A stretch of DNA of 64,000 nucleotides from Paramecium pentaurelia (Eukaryota; Ciliophora; Oligohymenophorea; Peniculida; Parameciidae), in the NCBI GenBank assembly GCA_905183005.1, contig CAJJDO010000127.1:65308-129307 (forward strand). The letters are read 5' to 3'. Under the pieces are notes generated by a model, which did no database searches, was not told where the DNA came from, and saw only the letters and a list, made by a program, of their open reading frames with translations. The position numbers and the translations under genes are program-made. The first letter of the stretch is position 1. Each line of letters starts with the position of its first letter. Shown piece by piece: positions 24,397 to 39,400 of this stretch.

Positions 24397-26337
24397 ATGT
24401 CAACAACATTGTTAAATAGAAGAATGAATCAATTATTAAATTCCATATAAGTAAAATAAGAAGAATGCATAAGATAAAATATAATTGATTTGTATAATAA
24501 TATACAAGATCCTGAATTTGATCAATACTTATTTTAGTTATGGTAGTTACTCTTACATTAGGTTTAGTTTTCTCTTCTATGTTACAGATCATAAGTAGAT
24601 AAAGGAATTACTTTATAATTATGCATTTATAGATAATTCACATTTCTTTAGATTAGAGTGGATGTTAAAAGCTTTGAATGAGAATTCTAAGAATGAAAAA
24701 GTCAAGAATGGCTTTACTACATTTTTGAATGTAATTATATAGAAATATTTTGAATTTAGTAATTATGTTTAGAGTTCGCTTAAATAAATTAAATAGTGGA
24801 ATCAAAAGAAGGTAAAATTAAATTGAAAATTTTAGGCAAATTCATTAAAGGTTGCCGATATAGTTATAAAGAAAAATAGGATCTAATAATCTTTAATTTG
24901 ATAGAACAAAGTTTGAGATTGAAAAAAATTGATATAGAAAAGCAAAAAAATCATATGAAGATATTTTTAGCATCAATAAATTAAATGATTACAAGTTTAA
25001 GATTTTAAGAATAACCTGAATTTAGAGGAATAACAATACCATTTAATTATGGCAATACAGATTCATTTTTAATAGTAAATTTACTAGAAGATGAGTTTAC
25101 TTGTTTCAATACAGCAAAAAGAGTTCCTTATAAGATTATAATAGAAACAGTAAAGTAAATTTAAATAAAATTAACAATTAGTCCTTCTGAATTATAATTG
25201 ATATAGAGTATTAATGAATTATTTTAAAGTAACTTACCAGAATTAACTCCTTTATATGATATAGAAAAAGAAATGAAAACTATTTCATAAATAAAAATAT
25301 ATTAATAATATAATATAGAGGAATTAAAGAAGTATAAAATTTGATAAATATTTTAGATTGGCCTTAAAGAAAATAGATTTTTAAAGAATATAATATTTGT
25401 AAAAGTAAAGTAAGTTTAAAGAAAAAGATATATATGTATCTAGATCATCAAATAATTCAATTTGGGGAGAAGATTGGGATATTACAAAATAAAAAATAAA
25501 ATAAATTTCATAATATGGAAATTTGAAATCTCATGATGTTAGATAAATTATAATAAAAGGAGGTGATGATCTTAGAAGTGAACTATTGATAATGTAAATG
25601 ATGAGAAAAATCAATTAAATATTTACATAAAAGTAATTAAATCTTTACCTTCGACCTTATGATATAATTCTAACCTCTGCAAATAGTGGTATTTTAGAAT
25701 TTATACCAAATACTGTTTCTTTGGATAAGATCAAAAGAGAATATGAAGGTATCTCATTGAGAAAATTTTATTAAATGAATTTTTAAGACTTTCAAGCAGC
25801 TCAAAAGAACTTTGCTGAAAGTTTAGCAGCATATTCATTAATATGCTATTTATTCTAATTAAAAGATAGACATAATGGGAATATCTTAATTGATAATAAA
25901 GGCCATATAATTCACATAGACTTTGGATTTGTATTGACTTTGACTCCAGGTAATATTGGATTTGAATCAGCTCCATTTAAATTAATATATGAATATGAGG
26001 AATTATTAAATGGTAAAGATAGTGATATGTTTACATATTATAAAATTCTAATATTTTCAGGTAATCATAATTATTATATTTAGGTATTGCAATATTGTAA
26101 GAAAACATTACAGAATTATTAACTTTTGTTAAATTAATTAATTTCAGTCCAAAACATAATCTTTTGGCTTGTTTAGAGAATTTTAATATTAATGAATTCA
26201 AGAAAAGATTTCATGAAAATGTTGGATAAAAGAATCTATATGAAATTGTGGAGAATTTGGTTAAATAATCAAATAATTCATTAAAGACATTGTTATATGA
26301 TTATTTTTAATACTAAACCAATACTATTTATTATTGA
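24397..26337 (+). CDS. phosphatidylinositol 4-kinase (PI4K beta-like)
   Basis: About 604 residues with five introns: 24543-24567, 24812-24835, 24851-24879 (begins GTT, less certain), 25332-25356 and 26061-26083. Together they give a whole number of codons. The N-terminal helical region resembles the lipid-kinase-unique domain (...FFRLEWMLKALNE). The kinase domain carries 'IIIKGGDDLRSELL' (ATP-binding Lys), 'LYLRPYDIILTSANSGILEF', the catalytic loop 'LKDRHNGNILID' and the metal-binding 'HIDFGFVL', followed by 'PGNIGFESAPFKL', which is typical of type III PI4K. It would make PI4P on Golgi or plasma membranes. It is shorter than animal PI4KB (~800 residues). The hydrolase gene follows after only 17 bp. 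Confidence 0.92.
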
Positions 26338-26354
26338 CACCATATTATTTTAAA

Positions 26355-27475
26355 ATGAAATAACCATCCTATAGATGTACAGAAAAACTGTGGAAACCAA
26401 TAGTAAGACCACCAAGACATAATTATAGACTCAAAGATATGGGAAATGAGATATTCATGGTTTCAGATACTGTTACTAAACGATTTGACTTTGAAATTTA
26501 AAACTCTAGAAGATTGATTTTGTAATGCAGGTATTTTAACCATATTATTTTAAGTTTATTTGAACCAATAAGAATGTAAGACAAACCACATCCATGTATG
26601 ATTTATTTACATGGGAACTCAAGCAGTAGAGTGGAAGCCTTAACTATTATTGAATACTTAATTCCTTAGAATATATCTGTATGTGGAATCGATTTGTCTG
26701 GTATCTATCTTAATAATTATTCATAGGTTCTGGATAATCTTAAGGTGAATATATTTCTTTAGGATATTATGAATCAAGAGATGTTATAGACCTCTATGAA
26801 TATTTAAGAGACAAAAAAGTAAGTAAGCCTCATAATTATAAGTCTAACAGCCTTTTATTACTTAAATTGGATTGTGGGGTAGATCTATGGGTTCAGTGAC
26901 TGCTATCCTTGCAGCTAATCTCAATAACAATTTCAAAGTTTTAGTGTGTGATAGTCCTTTCTCTAATTTAACTCATCTCTGTTAAGAATTAGCATCAAAT
27001 AATTATAACATACCTAATTGTTGTTTTAATTGTTTCTGGTGTATCATTAAAGCCAAAATAAGAAGAGAGGCCAAATTTAATATTGATGATCTCAATATCT
27101 CTTAACTCATTCAAAGTAAGATCAAATTCATAATTTTTAGCTTTGCCTACAGATGTTTCTATTGTATTCTTATCAGCCAAGTAGGACTAATTGATAGTTG
27201 AAAAACATCCTAAAATTCTTATGGAAAAATTTAGAGGAAATAAATTACTGAAATAATTTGAAGGAACTCATAATTCTAAAAGGCCTTTGAATGTTATGAA
27301 AGAAACTGTCTAATTTGTTATTATGTAATTTGATAAATATTCTTGGAATTAAAACTAAGGCTTAAGAGATAATAATAAAATATTTAATAACTAAAAAGAT
27401 TAAATTCCAATTCCTGATGTTGATGCTCCCTTATTGTAACCAGAAAAACCTTATATATCCAAATCTGAGAGATGA
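26355..27475 (+). CDS. alpha/beta hydrolase (ABHD17/Bem46-like serine hydrolase)
   Basis: A 341-residue protein from five exons; introns 26531-26554 (24 nt), 26701-26726 (26 nt), 26823-26842 (20 nt) and 27116-27140 (25 nt) give exactly 342 codons. Visible fold markers: 'MIYLHGNSSSRVEAL' (oxyanion strand-turn), 'DLSGSGQSQGEYISLG', the nucleophile elbow 'LWGRSMGS' (Ser near residue 155), the acid strand 'VFLSAKQDQLI' (Asp near 243) and the His in 'EGTHNSKRP' (near 273). All three triad residues are therefore present. The N-terminal 'WKPIVRPPRHNY' is followed by no signal peptide. The family includes lipid and depalmitoylating hydrolases; the substrate is unknown. The C-terminal tail is Pro/Lys-rich. 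Confidence 0.88.
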
Positions 27476-27568
27476 AGGATAATTTAATAATAAGTGATTA
27501 AATCTATATTTACAATTATAATATCTGTTATTTTAGTATTAATTTTTATATCAATTATAAATTTATAT

Positions 27569-29251
27569 TCAACTATTAGTTCTTTTATGTTATTATATCA
27601 TACTTTATATATCATCTAGTACTCTAATCTTACTCTATTACACTTATTTTTAATGTACAATAAAGTCTTTTGTCTTTAAAGCTTCTCTTTCCTCTTAAAG
27701 TCTTTCATTTTCAATCAATTTCATCTTTTCCTCTAACTATTATTATAAGGAAATACTTACATATCTTTATTCATTTAATAAAGTCTTATGATTTTATTTT
27801 GTTTTTAGATATTTATTTTTATAGATTTCTAATTATTCTTCATCTACAATAGATTATTTTTTCATTTCCTATATAATTCTTTTTGATTCTGCCAATTCAT
27901 CCTATGAATAATTTAATTGAATTTGCAATGATTCTACTTTCTTTTCTATTTGTAATTGTTTCTATTTAAATATTCATCTATTATTATACTTCGTAATGCT
28001 ATTAATTTAAATAAGATATATCATTATCTGATTCATACAATAATTATTATAATCTTCTATTATCTTAATTCAATTAATCCATATCTTGTAAAATCTATGC
28101 TTTATCTTCTTTATCTAACTGATACTATTTATCATACTAAGCCAATTTATCTTCATATGATTAAACTAAAGATTTTTATGATTCTAATTTGGACTTCAAT
28201 TCTTTTACTTCCTATACTTAATAATTAGCTTCTTTTAATGCTAAATCAGTTTTATTTCTTTGATCATCTAAATGAGCTTATAATTTAATATTTTCTTATT
28301 ATTTTTCTAAAATGGAATTATTTAATGTAAATTCTTATTTCTATTATTAACTAATCAAATTTTCCAATTATTAAATTTAATTAGCCATATTTTTTATCTT
28401 CTCTTTTTTCTTATTAATTTATGTATTAAATTCTTGCTATTATAATAATTTATCTTATTAATATTTATTTAGATCCTATTAATGGTGTGTTTCATTAATT
28501 TTAATTAATTTTTCTAAGTCTTCAGTTTTAGTAGTTAAATTATTAATAGTTAATGATAACTTTTTATTTTCTTCAAATTACTCTTTTATTTTTTATTCTA
28601 ATAATTATATAGTTTATTTATCATCCTTTATTCCCATTTCAAGATATCGACATTATTCTTCTTTTGCAACAATAGCCTATTTTAAAACATTATTTTCATC
28701 TTTTAATATTTAATATCGTTTTTCATGATCCTTGCTTAATTTATTTAAATAGAATTCTTACTTCTCATTTGTTAATGTATCATAAAGTCTTTGTACTCTA
28801 TCCAATTCAACTTAGAATTAATTCTTTTATTCTTCCAATTTTATTTCATTAGCTTTATATTCATCCTTTATTAACTTTATTTTAGATTTTTTCTTCTATA
28901 ACTTAATTTTTATATCGTTTAATTATGTTTTCAAATCTTCATTACCTTTTGTTTACCAATCTGATCGTTCTCTCTCATATTTTTATATCAATTCCTCTTT
29001 TAACTGTAATATTTTCTCCTAATCTTTACCTTCCTACATGTAATCTCTCAAAGCTGCCTATACTTTTGATAAATAGTTTATACTTTTAATTTTGAATTGA
29101 GATCCTTTAATTTATTATATTTATCTCTTGAGACATAACCAGTCATCTCATTCCAAGCATTAGGAGAATTGGATACAAGTGGATCAATAGCTTATCTTAC
29201 TTGATTTTATCGATTAAGTAAATCATTACTAGAACCTTAATTTGTTCTCAT
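27569..29251 (-). CDS. long coiled-coil protein, unknown function
   Basis: A 542-residue protein, introns 29058-29083 (26 nt) and a second of 28 nt near 27968; spliced length is 543 codons. The first ~60 residues (NSPNAWNEMTGYVSRDKYN) look globular. Nearly everything after that is heptad-like, rich in Lys, Glu, Gln and Leu (for example 'QLKEELIQKYERERSDW' and 'KIKEQFEENKKLSLTIN'). This is a structural, cytoskeleton-type composition (basal body, cortex or trafficking), but no named family is evident. Divergent from the ABC transporter gene, with 127 bp between start codons. The glutamine codons are mostly TAA, so standard-code readings shred the gene. Confidence 0.85.
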
Positions 29252-29378
29252 TATTTAAATATTAATTTTTTATAACAGCCACATTAATCAAATGAAATAG
29301 ATTATGCAAATTTAAAATTTTATCAATGAAGAGTTTTTGAAAGTTGAAATAATGTTAATAATTAATTCTTTTACCAAA

Positions 29379-32300
29379 ATGAGTAGTAATAATCTAAGAA
29401 AAGGATTAATAAATGATAGCTTTGAAGATTTGGGGAGTTTTATCTAAACCATAATACCAGAAGAGAAGAAAACAGAAAGAGAAAAAGCAGGATTCTTTGG
29501 CAAATTATTTGTTTCCTGGATCTATCCTACATTGTAAGATTTTGTGGTTAATTTTAGAAAATTAGCTTAAAAACAGCCTTTAGAGATTGAATCTATACAA
29601 CCTCTTTCAAAGACAGAGAAATCCTAATATCTCTACGAGAAATTCAAAAATTAATTGATCCTTACTAAAAGAGGTGATAATACTTTATTTATGGCTTTAT
29701 ATCATACTTTTTAAAAGCAAATCATAATTACATTAATTTCGTTAATAATTTCAGTCTGTACTTCTGTTGTTATTCCAATAATGATCAAGAATATTATTGA
29801 TTACATTACAAGGTAAGAAGAAGATTATTTTTATGCTTCAACAATCATTACAATTATAATGATATCAAGAGCTATTAATATGATATCAAATGCTTAAGCT
29901 AGACTAGAGATTGTATTTAAATCTAATATTTTAAGAAATCCTTTGGTTTTGATGCTTAATCTGTACTTTCGGTTGAATTATTAAGTAAAAGTTTACGAAC
30001 TTCTTTCTTAAGTAATTCTAGATACACACCTGGTGAAGTTATAAATTTAATGTAAGTAGATGCAGGAAAACTACAATTTGTAACATATTATTTAGGTGTT
30101 GGATTGTTGGTACCAATTTAGTTGATAGTCACTATATATTTGATGTTTGTTTATATTGGAATATCATTTCTTGGAGGATTTGGAATAATGTTATTGGCAG
30201 CTATTTGGAATACATTGATAGGAAAATTCTTAATGAAATATTAATAAACAATGATGACAGAAAAAGATAAAAGAACAAATTGTGCAAATTAAATATTTTC
30301 ATAGATTAAATTTATTAAAATAAATGCATTTGAAGAATTCTTTAGAGAAAAATTATTTAAATTGAGGTAGGCTGAGATTGATATAACAAGAAAACGGTAT
30401 TTTGGAACAGCCTTTTATGTATTTTCAGTTTGGTTAAGTCCGTTATTAATATTATGTGGAACATTCCTTATGCATATATTATTAGGTCATCAATTAAGTG
30501 CTGGGAGTACATTTGCAATAATAAGTTTATTTTAAATGTTATAATAACCTTTGTTGTAATTACCAATAGCAATCAATGAAGTGATGGCTACAAACATTAG
30601 TTTATAAAGAATATAGAAATTTTTATTTACTGATGAATTATAATCTGATTGCATATAATTTGACTATTATGGACATGAAAAATCATTAATAATAAGAAAT
30701 GGTAATTTCTATTGGTCAGCACTTAAGAAGGAGGAAATTGATGAAAAAGAGAAGAAGGAACAAGAAATCAAAAAGGATAAGAAGAAACAAAAGAACTATA
30801 AAATTTTTTAAGTAGAAGAGTAAAATCAGAAGGAAAATGAATATAAGTAAGTCTTATTTAATATTAATATTGATATAAAATAAAAGAAGATGGTGGGTAT
30901 AATAGGAGATGTGGGATCAGGTAAAACATCAATCTTATAGGCAATAATAGGGGAAATGTTATATAATCCTGAGAATCCTCCTAAAGTTACTATTGCAGGA
31001 TCATTGGCATATGTGGGACAGAAATATTGGATATAAAATTTAACTGTAAAAGAAAACATATTATTTGGATAAGAGTATTAAGAATAGAAATATTAGAATG
31101 CCCTAAAATATTCTTGTTTATAGTAGGATTTGAAGATATTAATAAAAGGAGATGAAACAATGATTGGAGAAAAAGGAATCAACTTATCTGGTGGTTAAAA
31201 AGCTAGGATAAGTTTGGCTAGGGCTATATATAGTGATGCTGAGATAATATTATTGGATGATCCAATCAGTGCAGTTGATGCTCATGTAGGTAACTTTATT
31301 ATGAATGAATGTTTAAATGGATATTTGAAAGATAAAACAAGGATTCTTATTACTCATGCTTTAAATAGTTTATAGTATGTAGATTATGTGTATCTAGTTG
31401 AAAATGGAACAATAATTGAATAGGGTACATTCCAAGAAATATAATAATCATCCAGTTTTAATTCGATATTTTAAAAGTTATACAAATATCAAAATAATGA
31501 TGAGGAGACAATTGAGTAGAAAGTGGAAGAACTTCCTTAATTAGCTAAATAGGCATCTTAGAAGGAAGAGAACAAGAACGATTATAATAATGAATTGATA
31601 TTGGATGAAGATAGAGAAAGGGGGAATTTGGCATTAGAAACTTATAAGTAATATTTTAAATTAACTGGGTATTTTAATATATGTTTGTTGTTTATTATAT
31701 AAATTTGTTGGATAGTATGCTATTTTGGTACTTCCATTTTGATAGCTCTTTGGACATCCCATGCTGATGAAGATGAGGATATAGATAATTATAAATATTT
31801 AGAGGTCTATTTCTATTTTTCTTTGGGACAAGGAATATTTGCATTTCTAAGACCTTTTTTATTAGTATCTGCAGGGATTAGAACATCTGATAAAATTCAT
31901 ACAAAAATGATAAAGTAAATATTAAATATTAAATAATAGTTGTTTATTATATGCACCTTAATGTTCATTTTTTGAAAGAGTGCCTTTGGGTAGAATATTG
32001 AATAGATTAACTAAGGATTAAAATTCATTAGATAGTGAAGTATATTGGGGATTGAGTTGGTTTTTTGTTTCTATAAGTTTATTGGTAGCAAACTTAACTA
32101 TTTATGTATATTCAAGTACTGCTTATATGTTGATCCCTTTATTTTTCTACTTTTGTTTATGTTGGTGGATTTAATAGTTATATGTTACAGCAAGTAGAGA
32201 ATTACAAAGATTAGAATCTATTTCTAAAAGTCCTATAGTGAGTTTCTTTGGTGAATGTATAAATGGATAAAGTTATGTGAGAGTATTCAAAAAAGAAAGT

Positions 32301-33442
32301 ATATTTATATAAAAGCATTGTGATAATATGGATGTAAATCGAAGAGTGTTTTTAGAATTAATAGGATCTTAGACATGGTTTATGTTAGTTTTAGGATTGA
32401 TGAGTTTAATTGTTAATGCAATGGCAATAGTTTATTGTGTATTTTATTCTTTTTCTAATCCATCATTGGCAGGATTATTATTAACATATGCAACTTAAAT
32501 AGATAGTAATGTTTCAGAATGTGTTCAATCATTTAGTTTATTGTAATTGGGATTGGTTTCATTTGAAAGATGTTTGGCATTCACAAAAATAGAACCTGAA
32601 TCAGGATATAAAGAATTAGTTAATAATCATTTAGTAGAAGTATCTCATTAAGAGACTTATTTAGATCATTGGCCAAAAGAAGGCAGAATAGATTATATTA
32701 ATTATTCAGTCAGATATAGAGAAGGATTGAAGCCTGCATTGAAGAATCTAAATATTACGATTGATCCTTAAGACAAGATTGGAGTTGTAGGTAGAACTGG
32801 AGCAGGTAAATCTACATTGACACTAACTCTTCTGAGAATTCTAGAGGCTCTAGATGGAAAAATCATTATTGATGATGTAGCTATATCAACTATTTCATTA
32901 AAATAACTTAGAGAACATATTACAATGATTATGTAAGATTCAACAATCTTTGATGGAACTTTAAGAGAGAACATTGATCCTTTAAATTAAAGAACAAATG
33001 AAGAAATAATTAAAGTTTTGGAATAATGTTGTTTGAAGGAATTGACATAGTAGAGGAATGGATTAAATACTTAGATTAGTGAAGGAGGTGATAATTTGAG
33101 TTCTGGAGAAAAGTAATTAATATGCATAGCAAGAGCAGTTTTGAAAAAAAGTAAGGTTGTTTTAATAGATGAAGCAACTGCTAATATAGATGTTGAGACT
33201 GAACATAAGATTTAAGAAACTATCTTGAATGCATTTCGTGATTGCACTGTTATCACAATTGCTCACAGAATAAATACTATTTTGCATTGTGATAAGTAAT
33301 TATTTATTATAAAAATTATAGAATAATTGTTGTTGATTAAGGGGAAATCAAAGAGTATGGTAAGACTAAAGATTTATTGTTATTAAAGGATTCCATTTTC
33401 TATGGAATTTATTAAGAAGCATTGAAACATAATAAAAAATGA
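29379..33442 (+). CDS. full-length ABCC (MRP-type) ABC transporter
   Basis: A 1329-residue transporter, introns 29913-29935 (23 nt), 31915-31939 (25 nt) and 33296-33321 (26 nt), giving exactly 1330 codons. Order: membrane domain 1, NBD1, membrane domain 2, NBD2. NBD1 has Walker A 'GDVGSGKTS' (near residue 500), signature 'LSGGQKAR' and Walker B 'IILLDDP', with Asp where NBD2 has the catalytic Glu, as is normal for ABCC. NBD2 has Walker A 'GRTGAGKST' (near 1120), signature 'LSSGEKQL', Walker B 'VVLIDEATA' and the H-loop 'IAHRI'. The N-terminal 'FGKLFVSWIYPTL' also fits ABCC. Such pumps export conjugates and organic anions. A Lys-rich insert (~30760-30840) lies just before NBD1. An in-frame ATG also occurs at 29352. 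Confidence 0.95.
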
Positions 33443-33475
33443 AATAGATTAATATAAATAATTATTAGTATATTT

Positions 33476-36400
33476 TCAATTAAAATTCTATACATCCATT
33501 GATGGTTCTTGGAAAGTCTTAATTTATATAAAATGACCTTCAGTTCTTCTTTCTATTGATGGAATTTCCACAGTACAATGAGAAAAATACTGAAATTCTT
33601 CTGGATAGCATAATTCTAATGTTTTTTTTGTAGATTCTGATACTTATACTTTTCCTCTATCACCCTTTGATTCCATTTTATTAGCTATTAACACATCTGG
33701 TCCATAAATATCATATCTTACAATATCAGTTCCAAGTACTCCTCCAATAATTTTACCAGTATGTATACCTATCCTCATATCTAAATCTGAATTATTTATT
33801 TTATCTCTAACCTTACTGATAATATTTATCATTTCAAATCCCATTTCTACTGTATTTTTAGCTTCCAATGCTGGATTTCTATCTTTAGCATCAACCATTC
33901 CCATAACAACATAACAATCTCCAATAGTATATAATTTGTATACATTTTTCTCTTGACAACATTTATCAAATTCAGTGAATAGATTTCTCAACATAAATAC
34001 AACTTATTCAGGTGCTACTTTACTTGAATATTCAGTAAATCCAGCTATGTCAGCAAATAAAAGTGTAACATCTTCATGTTAATCCTTCAAGACTGCTCTA
34101 GATTATTGCAATTATAAAAATTAATCAAGCATATGAGTTGGTAATTAATGTTTTACTAATTGATCTAATTATTCATGTTTTGATTTCAATTTGCATTTTA
34201 AATTATATGCTTCAACATTCTTTAAGAATTTATAAATTTAATTAGATACAAATATAACTTAGAGTAGACTAGCATAATAAATTAAGGATTTATCCCAATC
34301 ATTAACAACAACTGCAATAATATTCATACAAATCATGACAATGCTTTCAACAACCTTATATTTCATTTTGATTATTGGATTTAATTGAGTCAAAAAAGAT
34401 AGAAAGATACCTATGGCTATACACACTTCTCCTATTATACCTTCTTTTACACTAAAAATGTGCATAATCCACCAGATTAAAATAAATATGTAGAATCCTA
34501 TAAAGTATTTCTATTTGAAAAAATGATTACAATATTGTTCATTGAACAATAAACATATGAATATCAATTTAACAAAGACAATCAGATATCCTTACACAAT
34601 ATTTATATACCAAACTATTATTTCTCTAAAAATATTGTCTATTAAAATAGTAGAGGTATTTTGAATCAAGATTAATATACCCATCCCAAGTTCTAATAGA
34701 ATAACTAGTATTTTATTTTACTTTCTCAATTACTAATAAAATTCCTATATAACCTCATCATCAACATCTGAATGAAAATCTAGATACAATCTCCTTTTGT
34801 CTAAGATCAACACATCCATCTCTTTAAATTCATCTTCAGTTTAATGGATTTGTTTTAATTTATCTTTATCTACTTCAATCAAAGGAAACTCTAAAGGATC
34901 TTCAAATAAAAGATTCTCTCTAGCTAATTTGATTTCAAGTGCTTCTATTAAATTCTAACCTGTAATTGTTAGAGGTTATTGTTCCTTCATAGGAGGCTGT
35001 TATTAATCACTCTCACCTCTAGAATGATGTTATGACACATTATTATTGTTATTGCTATTATTTAAGACAACATTTGGATTATCTAAATTAATACTTGATT
35101 TATGCATCATTTATGATGTAGTTATCTTAATATTAGATTGAACAATTGTAGGTTTACGTGAATTCTTGAATTCAAATATAGATTTTCTTTATTTACCTGC
35201 ATAATCATCTCTATTTAGAAATATCTACATATCATCTTTGAATTTTCTCAATTTCTTTCTTGATATCTTCTCTTTCATTACTTCCTATACCAAATATGTA
35301 GTTAATTAACCTTTTCCTTTAGCCTCCACTATATCCAAAGTAAATGTAAAATCAGTACAAGATGAAACTTATTTGAATGCCTCTTCAGATATCTTTATTT
35401 GATTATCTTATGCAGTTGAACAAACTCTACTAGTAGTATTTACAGTATCACCAATCAAAGAAAACTAGGGTTTATGATACCCAATAACACCAGCAATCAC
35501 ATTTCCATAATGCACTCCAATCTTCACTACAATATTTTCCGTCTAACCAAAACTCTATGACAAAGCAAACTTCTACATTTCAAATGCTACTTAGAGAGCT
35601 CTTAAAACTGGGTTAATATTATTTTAAGAGATTAAATTCTTTAACCCAGAAGCTGCCATGTAAGTCTTACCAACAGTTTCAATCTTCTACAGATTGTATT
35701 AATTACATAAAGAATCATATTATCTGAATAGAATATCTAGTAAGTGAACTACATTCTATTATTAAACCTTTATTATAGTATCAAATTGACAAATATCACA
35801 AAATAGAATTGCCACTTCACCTTGATTCTCCTATATATCAAATTCTCCCTTCTAATTTATCATATTCCTGATAAACTTTGGCATCAATATTGAGAGAGTA
35901 TCACTTATTGAATTGATTTTCTAATTCAACTACAAATTTTAAATGAATTCCTGTCTTAAATTTCTTTGCACTCTCAAATGCATCCCACTACTTAATGCTG
36001 TTTACATAAATGCTATGAGATAATAGTTGAGCATGATGTATGTATTTATATTCTAATTAATTGATGTATTGTTAGCACTGAATCTGATGATGAAACTTAT
36101 ATTGACTATGATACAATAAAATATTATAGTCAATGGTCTATCATCTATTAATGGTTATAACATAAACAACTGCATAATGAGCATATCACTTAATGAATTG
36201 TCATTTTATTAAAAGAAATAAATATCATACACAATCTTGTATAAAAGACGAGATAAAATCAAAATTTTAGATAATCTAAAATGATATTTCTTAAACACTG
36301 ATGTATATATAAATAGAGCCATCAATATTTAAGTTCCATTGTAACCATATGAAAAATAAAGTAACCAAGTATAATTATGGTCCTTGTTTACAAACCAAAT

Positions 36401-39400
36401 TTGAAGCAATATTGCACCTTCAACTAACATCCAACTTAAAGGATAATAAAACCTATAATATTCTAAAATTGATGTTAACTCATTCAATTAATATTTTGTT
36501 TCTAATTAAATATTCTTAAATTATTGAGTAAGTTAATTGATTTTTATACTCTTTTCACTCAAAGCCATACCAGACAACATTGATCTTATAGAAGAATCCA
36601 TATCATCTTCATTTTTAAACAATTTTAATGCATATTTTTATATATTCAATAGAAGTGTGCTATTGTTCCTTTTTTTTGAATAATAAATCTCTATTGGCTT
36701 CAATAGACTGCTAATTTAAATCTTGTCTTTAACTGAAAACATTAATTTATCTATTGTATAAGGAATAAATTAAAAAAGTAATTGCTAAATTGTATAAACT
36801 ATTAGAATTATGAGTATGATATAAAATACACTTTGAATATTGATTATGTGTTCCATAATTTGATAGTATGTTTCATTGAATATTTGAATATAACTTAATA
36901 AACTCAATAAATAGAGTATTATTAATAATATCCACCAATAAACAATACTATCATAAATCCATTTACTCTATTCAACTATAATGATTATTGTATACATTTA
37001 TAAAGATAAAATAGCATTATCAAAATCTTTACCATCATTTGTATAGAATTCAATGTACTTTTAAATTATTATTATAATAAAGGATTCAAAAATTGAAAAC
37101 AATAAGACTTTGTAAATGAACAACCAATATCTGTGCTTTCTAAATTAAATCCAATTCTGATTATAAAAGTAAACTAGTTATTATTTAAAATCAATAATGT
37201 TTCTATTATTAAGAATCGATTATTTATATAACAATAAACAAGGCAATATAAACATGATAGATTAGAAATATGACAGAGGAGGATTTTCATTATCCACATC
37301 CAGAATATGCTGAAAAAATATGCAAAACATTATCAAATAGCATCTATAAAATGCATATATCATTAAATTTTCTAGAAATTCTGCATGCTTTCTACTATCA
37401 TAAAATAATAAAGTAATGAGATTATTCATATCTTTAATAATGAGATCTGCTGTACTCATATGTCTTACTTTAGGATATATATATTTTTCTATTTGTTTAT
37501 TAGAATAGCTTTATCTAAAATGTTTATATTATTTTGATAATTTATTTTAATTCTATGCATTATTTGTATTAGGTTCCTTTTTTATTCTCTCAATTTATTC
37601 CATTTTATCTATTCTGATTTTTTAACTAATTCTCTCATTCTAAATTTATATTGAAAAGTCTGAATTTTCCATGATAATTGAATCATTGGCTTCATCACCA
37701 ACTACTAATATTCTTCTTCTTTATAATTATTTTTTCTATAATATCTTAATTAAAACACCTTTCTAATATTTATTCATAGAATATCCAATAAGGTGAGTAC
37801 AAAATGAGACTAAAAATGCCAAATGATGATATAAATTTTCATCATTTTCAATTATCTCCAAAGCCTTCCCTTCAATCATAATACAGAATGGCTTAGTTTT
37901 TGATAAGTTATTATTCATTCCAGTTAAAACACCTCTTGTACTTGCTCTTCTAGCAACATTTATTGATTTTCTTTTATTATTAGGACTACTGAGTTTTTCA
38001 TTATTTTTTTTATCATTTTATTCTTCTCTTAATTATTTAATCAGATTATTATAACACCATAAAATGTGTGACTTGATTTATTAAGATATCATATCATTTG
38101 ATTCTATTTTTAGAATTTGAATATTTTCCTTTAAAATATTAGATTTATAGGCTATTGGTAATACCTTGTTTTTAGTATCACCACTTGCAATCCATATAGA
38201 TATATCTGCATTATGATAATAGTTTAAAATATCTTTTAATTATTTCTTTAATTTTTCTTACACTCCAACAATTAAAATCACTTCTAATTGATTAGATTTA
38301 TTTTTAATTTCTTCTTGTGGATTCTTCTAAAATAAATTATAATTATATTAATCCATATTATATTTATAATAGATAATTGGCCTACAACCTCTCTATATAA
38401 TTTTATTAATTATTCCATTCCAAACATCTTTGTCCTCCTTATCCATATTAATACCTTCTATCAATTCTAAACCATCTTCTCTGATATATTGAATATACTC
38501 AAATTTATCATTAAATTAAAAGGCTAATAATTTATTATAATCTGTAATTTAAGTGATTACGGATAATTTATTATGATCTAATTATGTAACAGTTACTGGT
38601 ATTTCTACTAAATTCTCTTTAATTTCAATTATGTACTTGTTTTTCCCAAATGTAGATCCAATAAATTTGTAATCATAGTTCTAGGCTAAATTAATTTATA
38701 ATTCATCTATTTAATTGCTAAATTCTTATTATAATGAATCTTATTTCTTCAAGAATTTAGTTTAAGTGTTATGGCAAATGATGAGGACAAATAATGCTTC
38801 TTCAATTATACCTCTATATTCTGGAGTCAATGATTTACTAAAGATTTCTTTCTCATTGCTTATAAAATCATCTTGTCTATCATATTAAATATTGAATTCA
38901 TCTGTCTTATAAAATCGATCAGCTGATAATTTCTTTTTGGGTTCAACCTTATCTAATATTGGTCTTCTCTCACTAAACTTACGTTTGGCTGTCTCTTTAA
39001 TAGGAGATTAAGATTTTATCATTCTTTATTCATTCAATTAATTAATCATTCCTCCTAAATCAGTTCCAGATTCCCATGAATCTATTTAAAACAATTTGGG
39101 AGGTTTAGTTCTATGTATCTCTTTCAATTTGGAATGATCATCTGCAATCTCTTCAGCATTAAAGTTGGCTTCTTCCTATTAACTTGTCTCACGTATATCT
39201 TACTCAAAATTTGGTTCAATGTTCACCAAGTTGTCCTCCAATCTCCAAGGTGTAACTGTGGCTCTTTTAGCAGGACTCATTGGTCTATGATGAGGTGACA
39301 CTTTTATGGATGAAATTTAATTAGGTGATAAGGATTAATCTTAAATGAATAGCATTTCCTAATTATCTAACATTTCTTTTTAATACTTTTTCCATTCAAT

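Noticed and set aside
26995..27180. Minus-strand ORF of 61 codons
   Set aside because: It is antisense to conserved hydrolase exons that carry the catalytic acid region and an intron.
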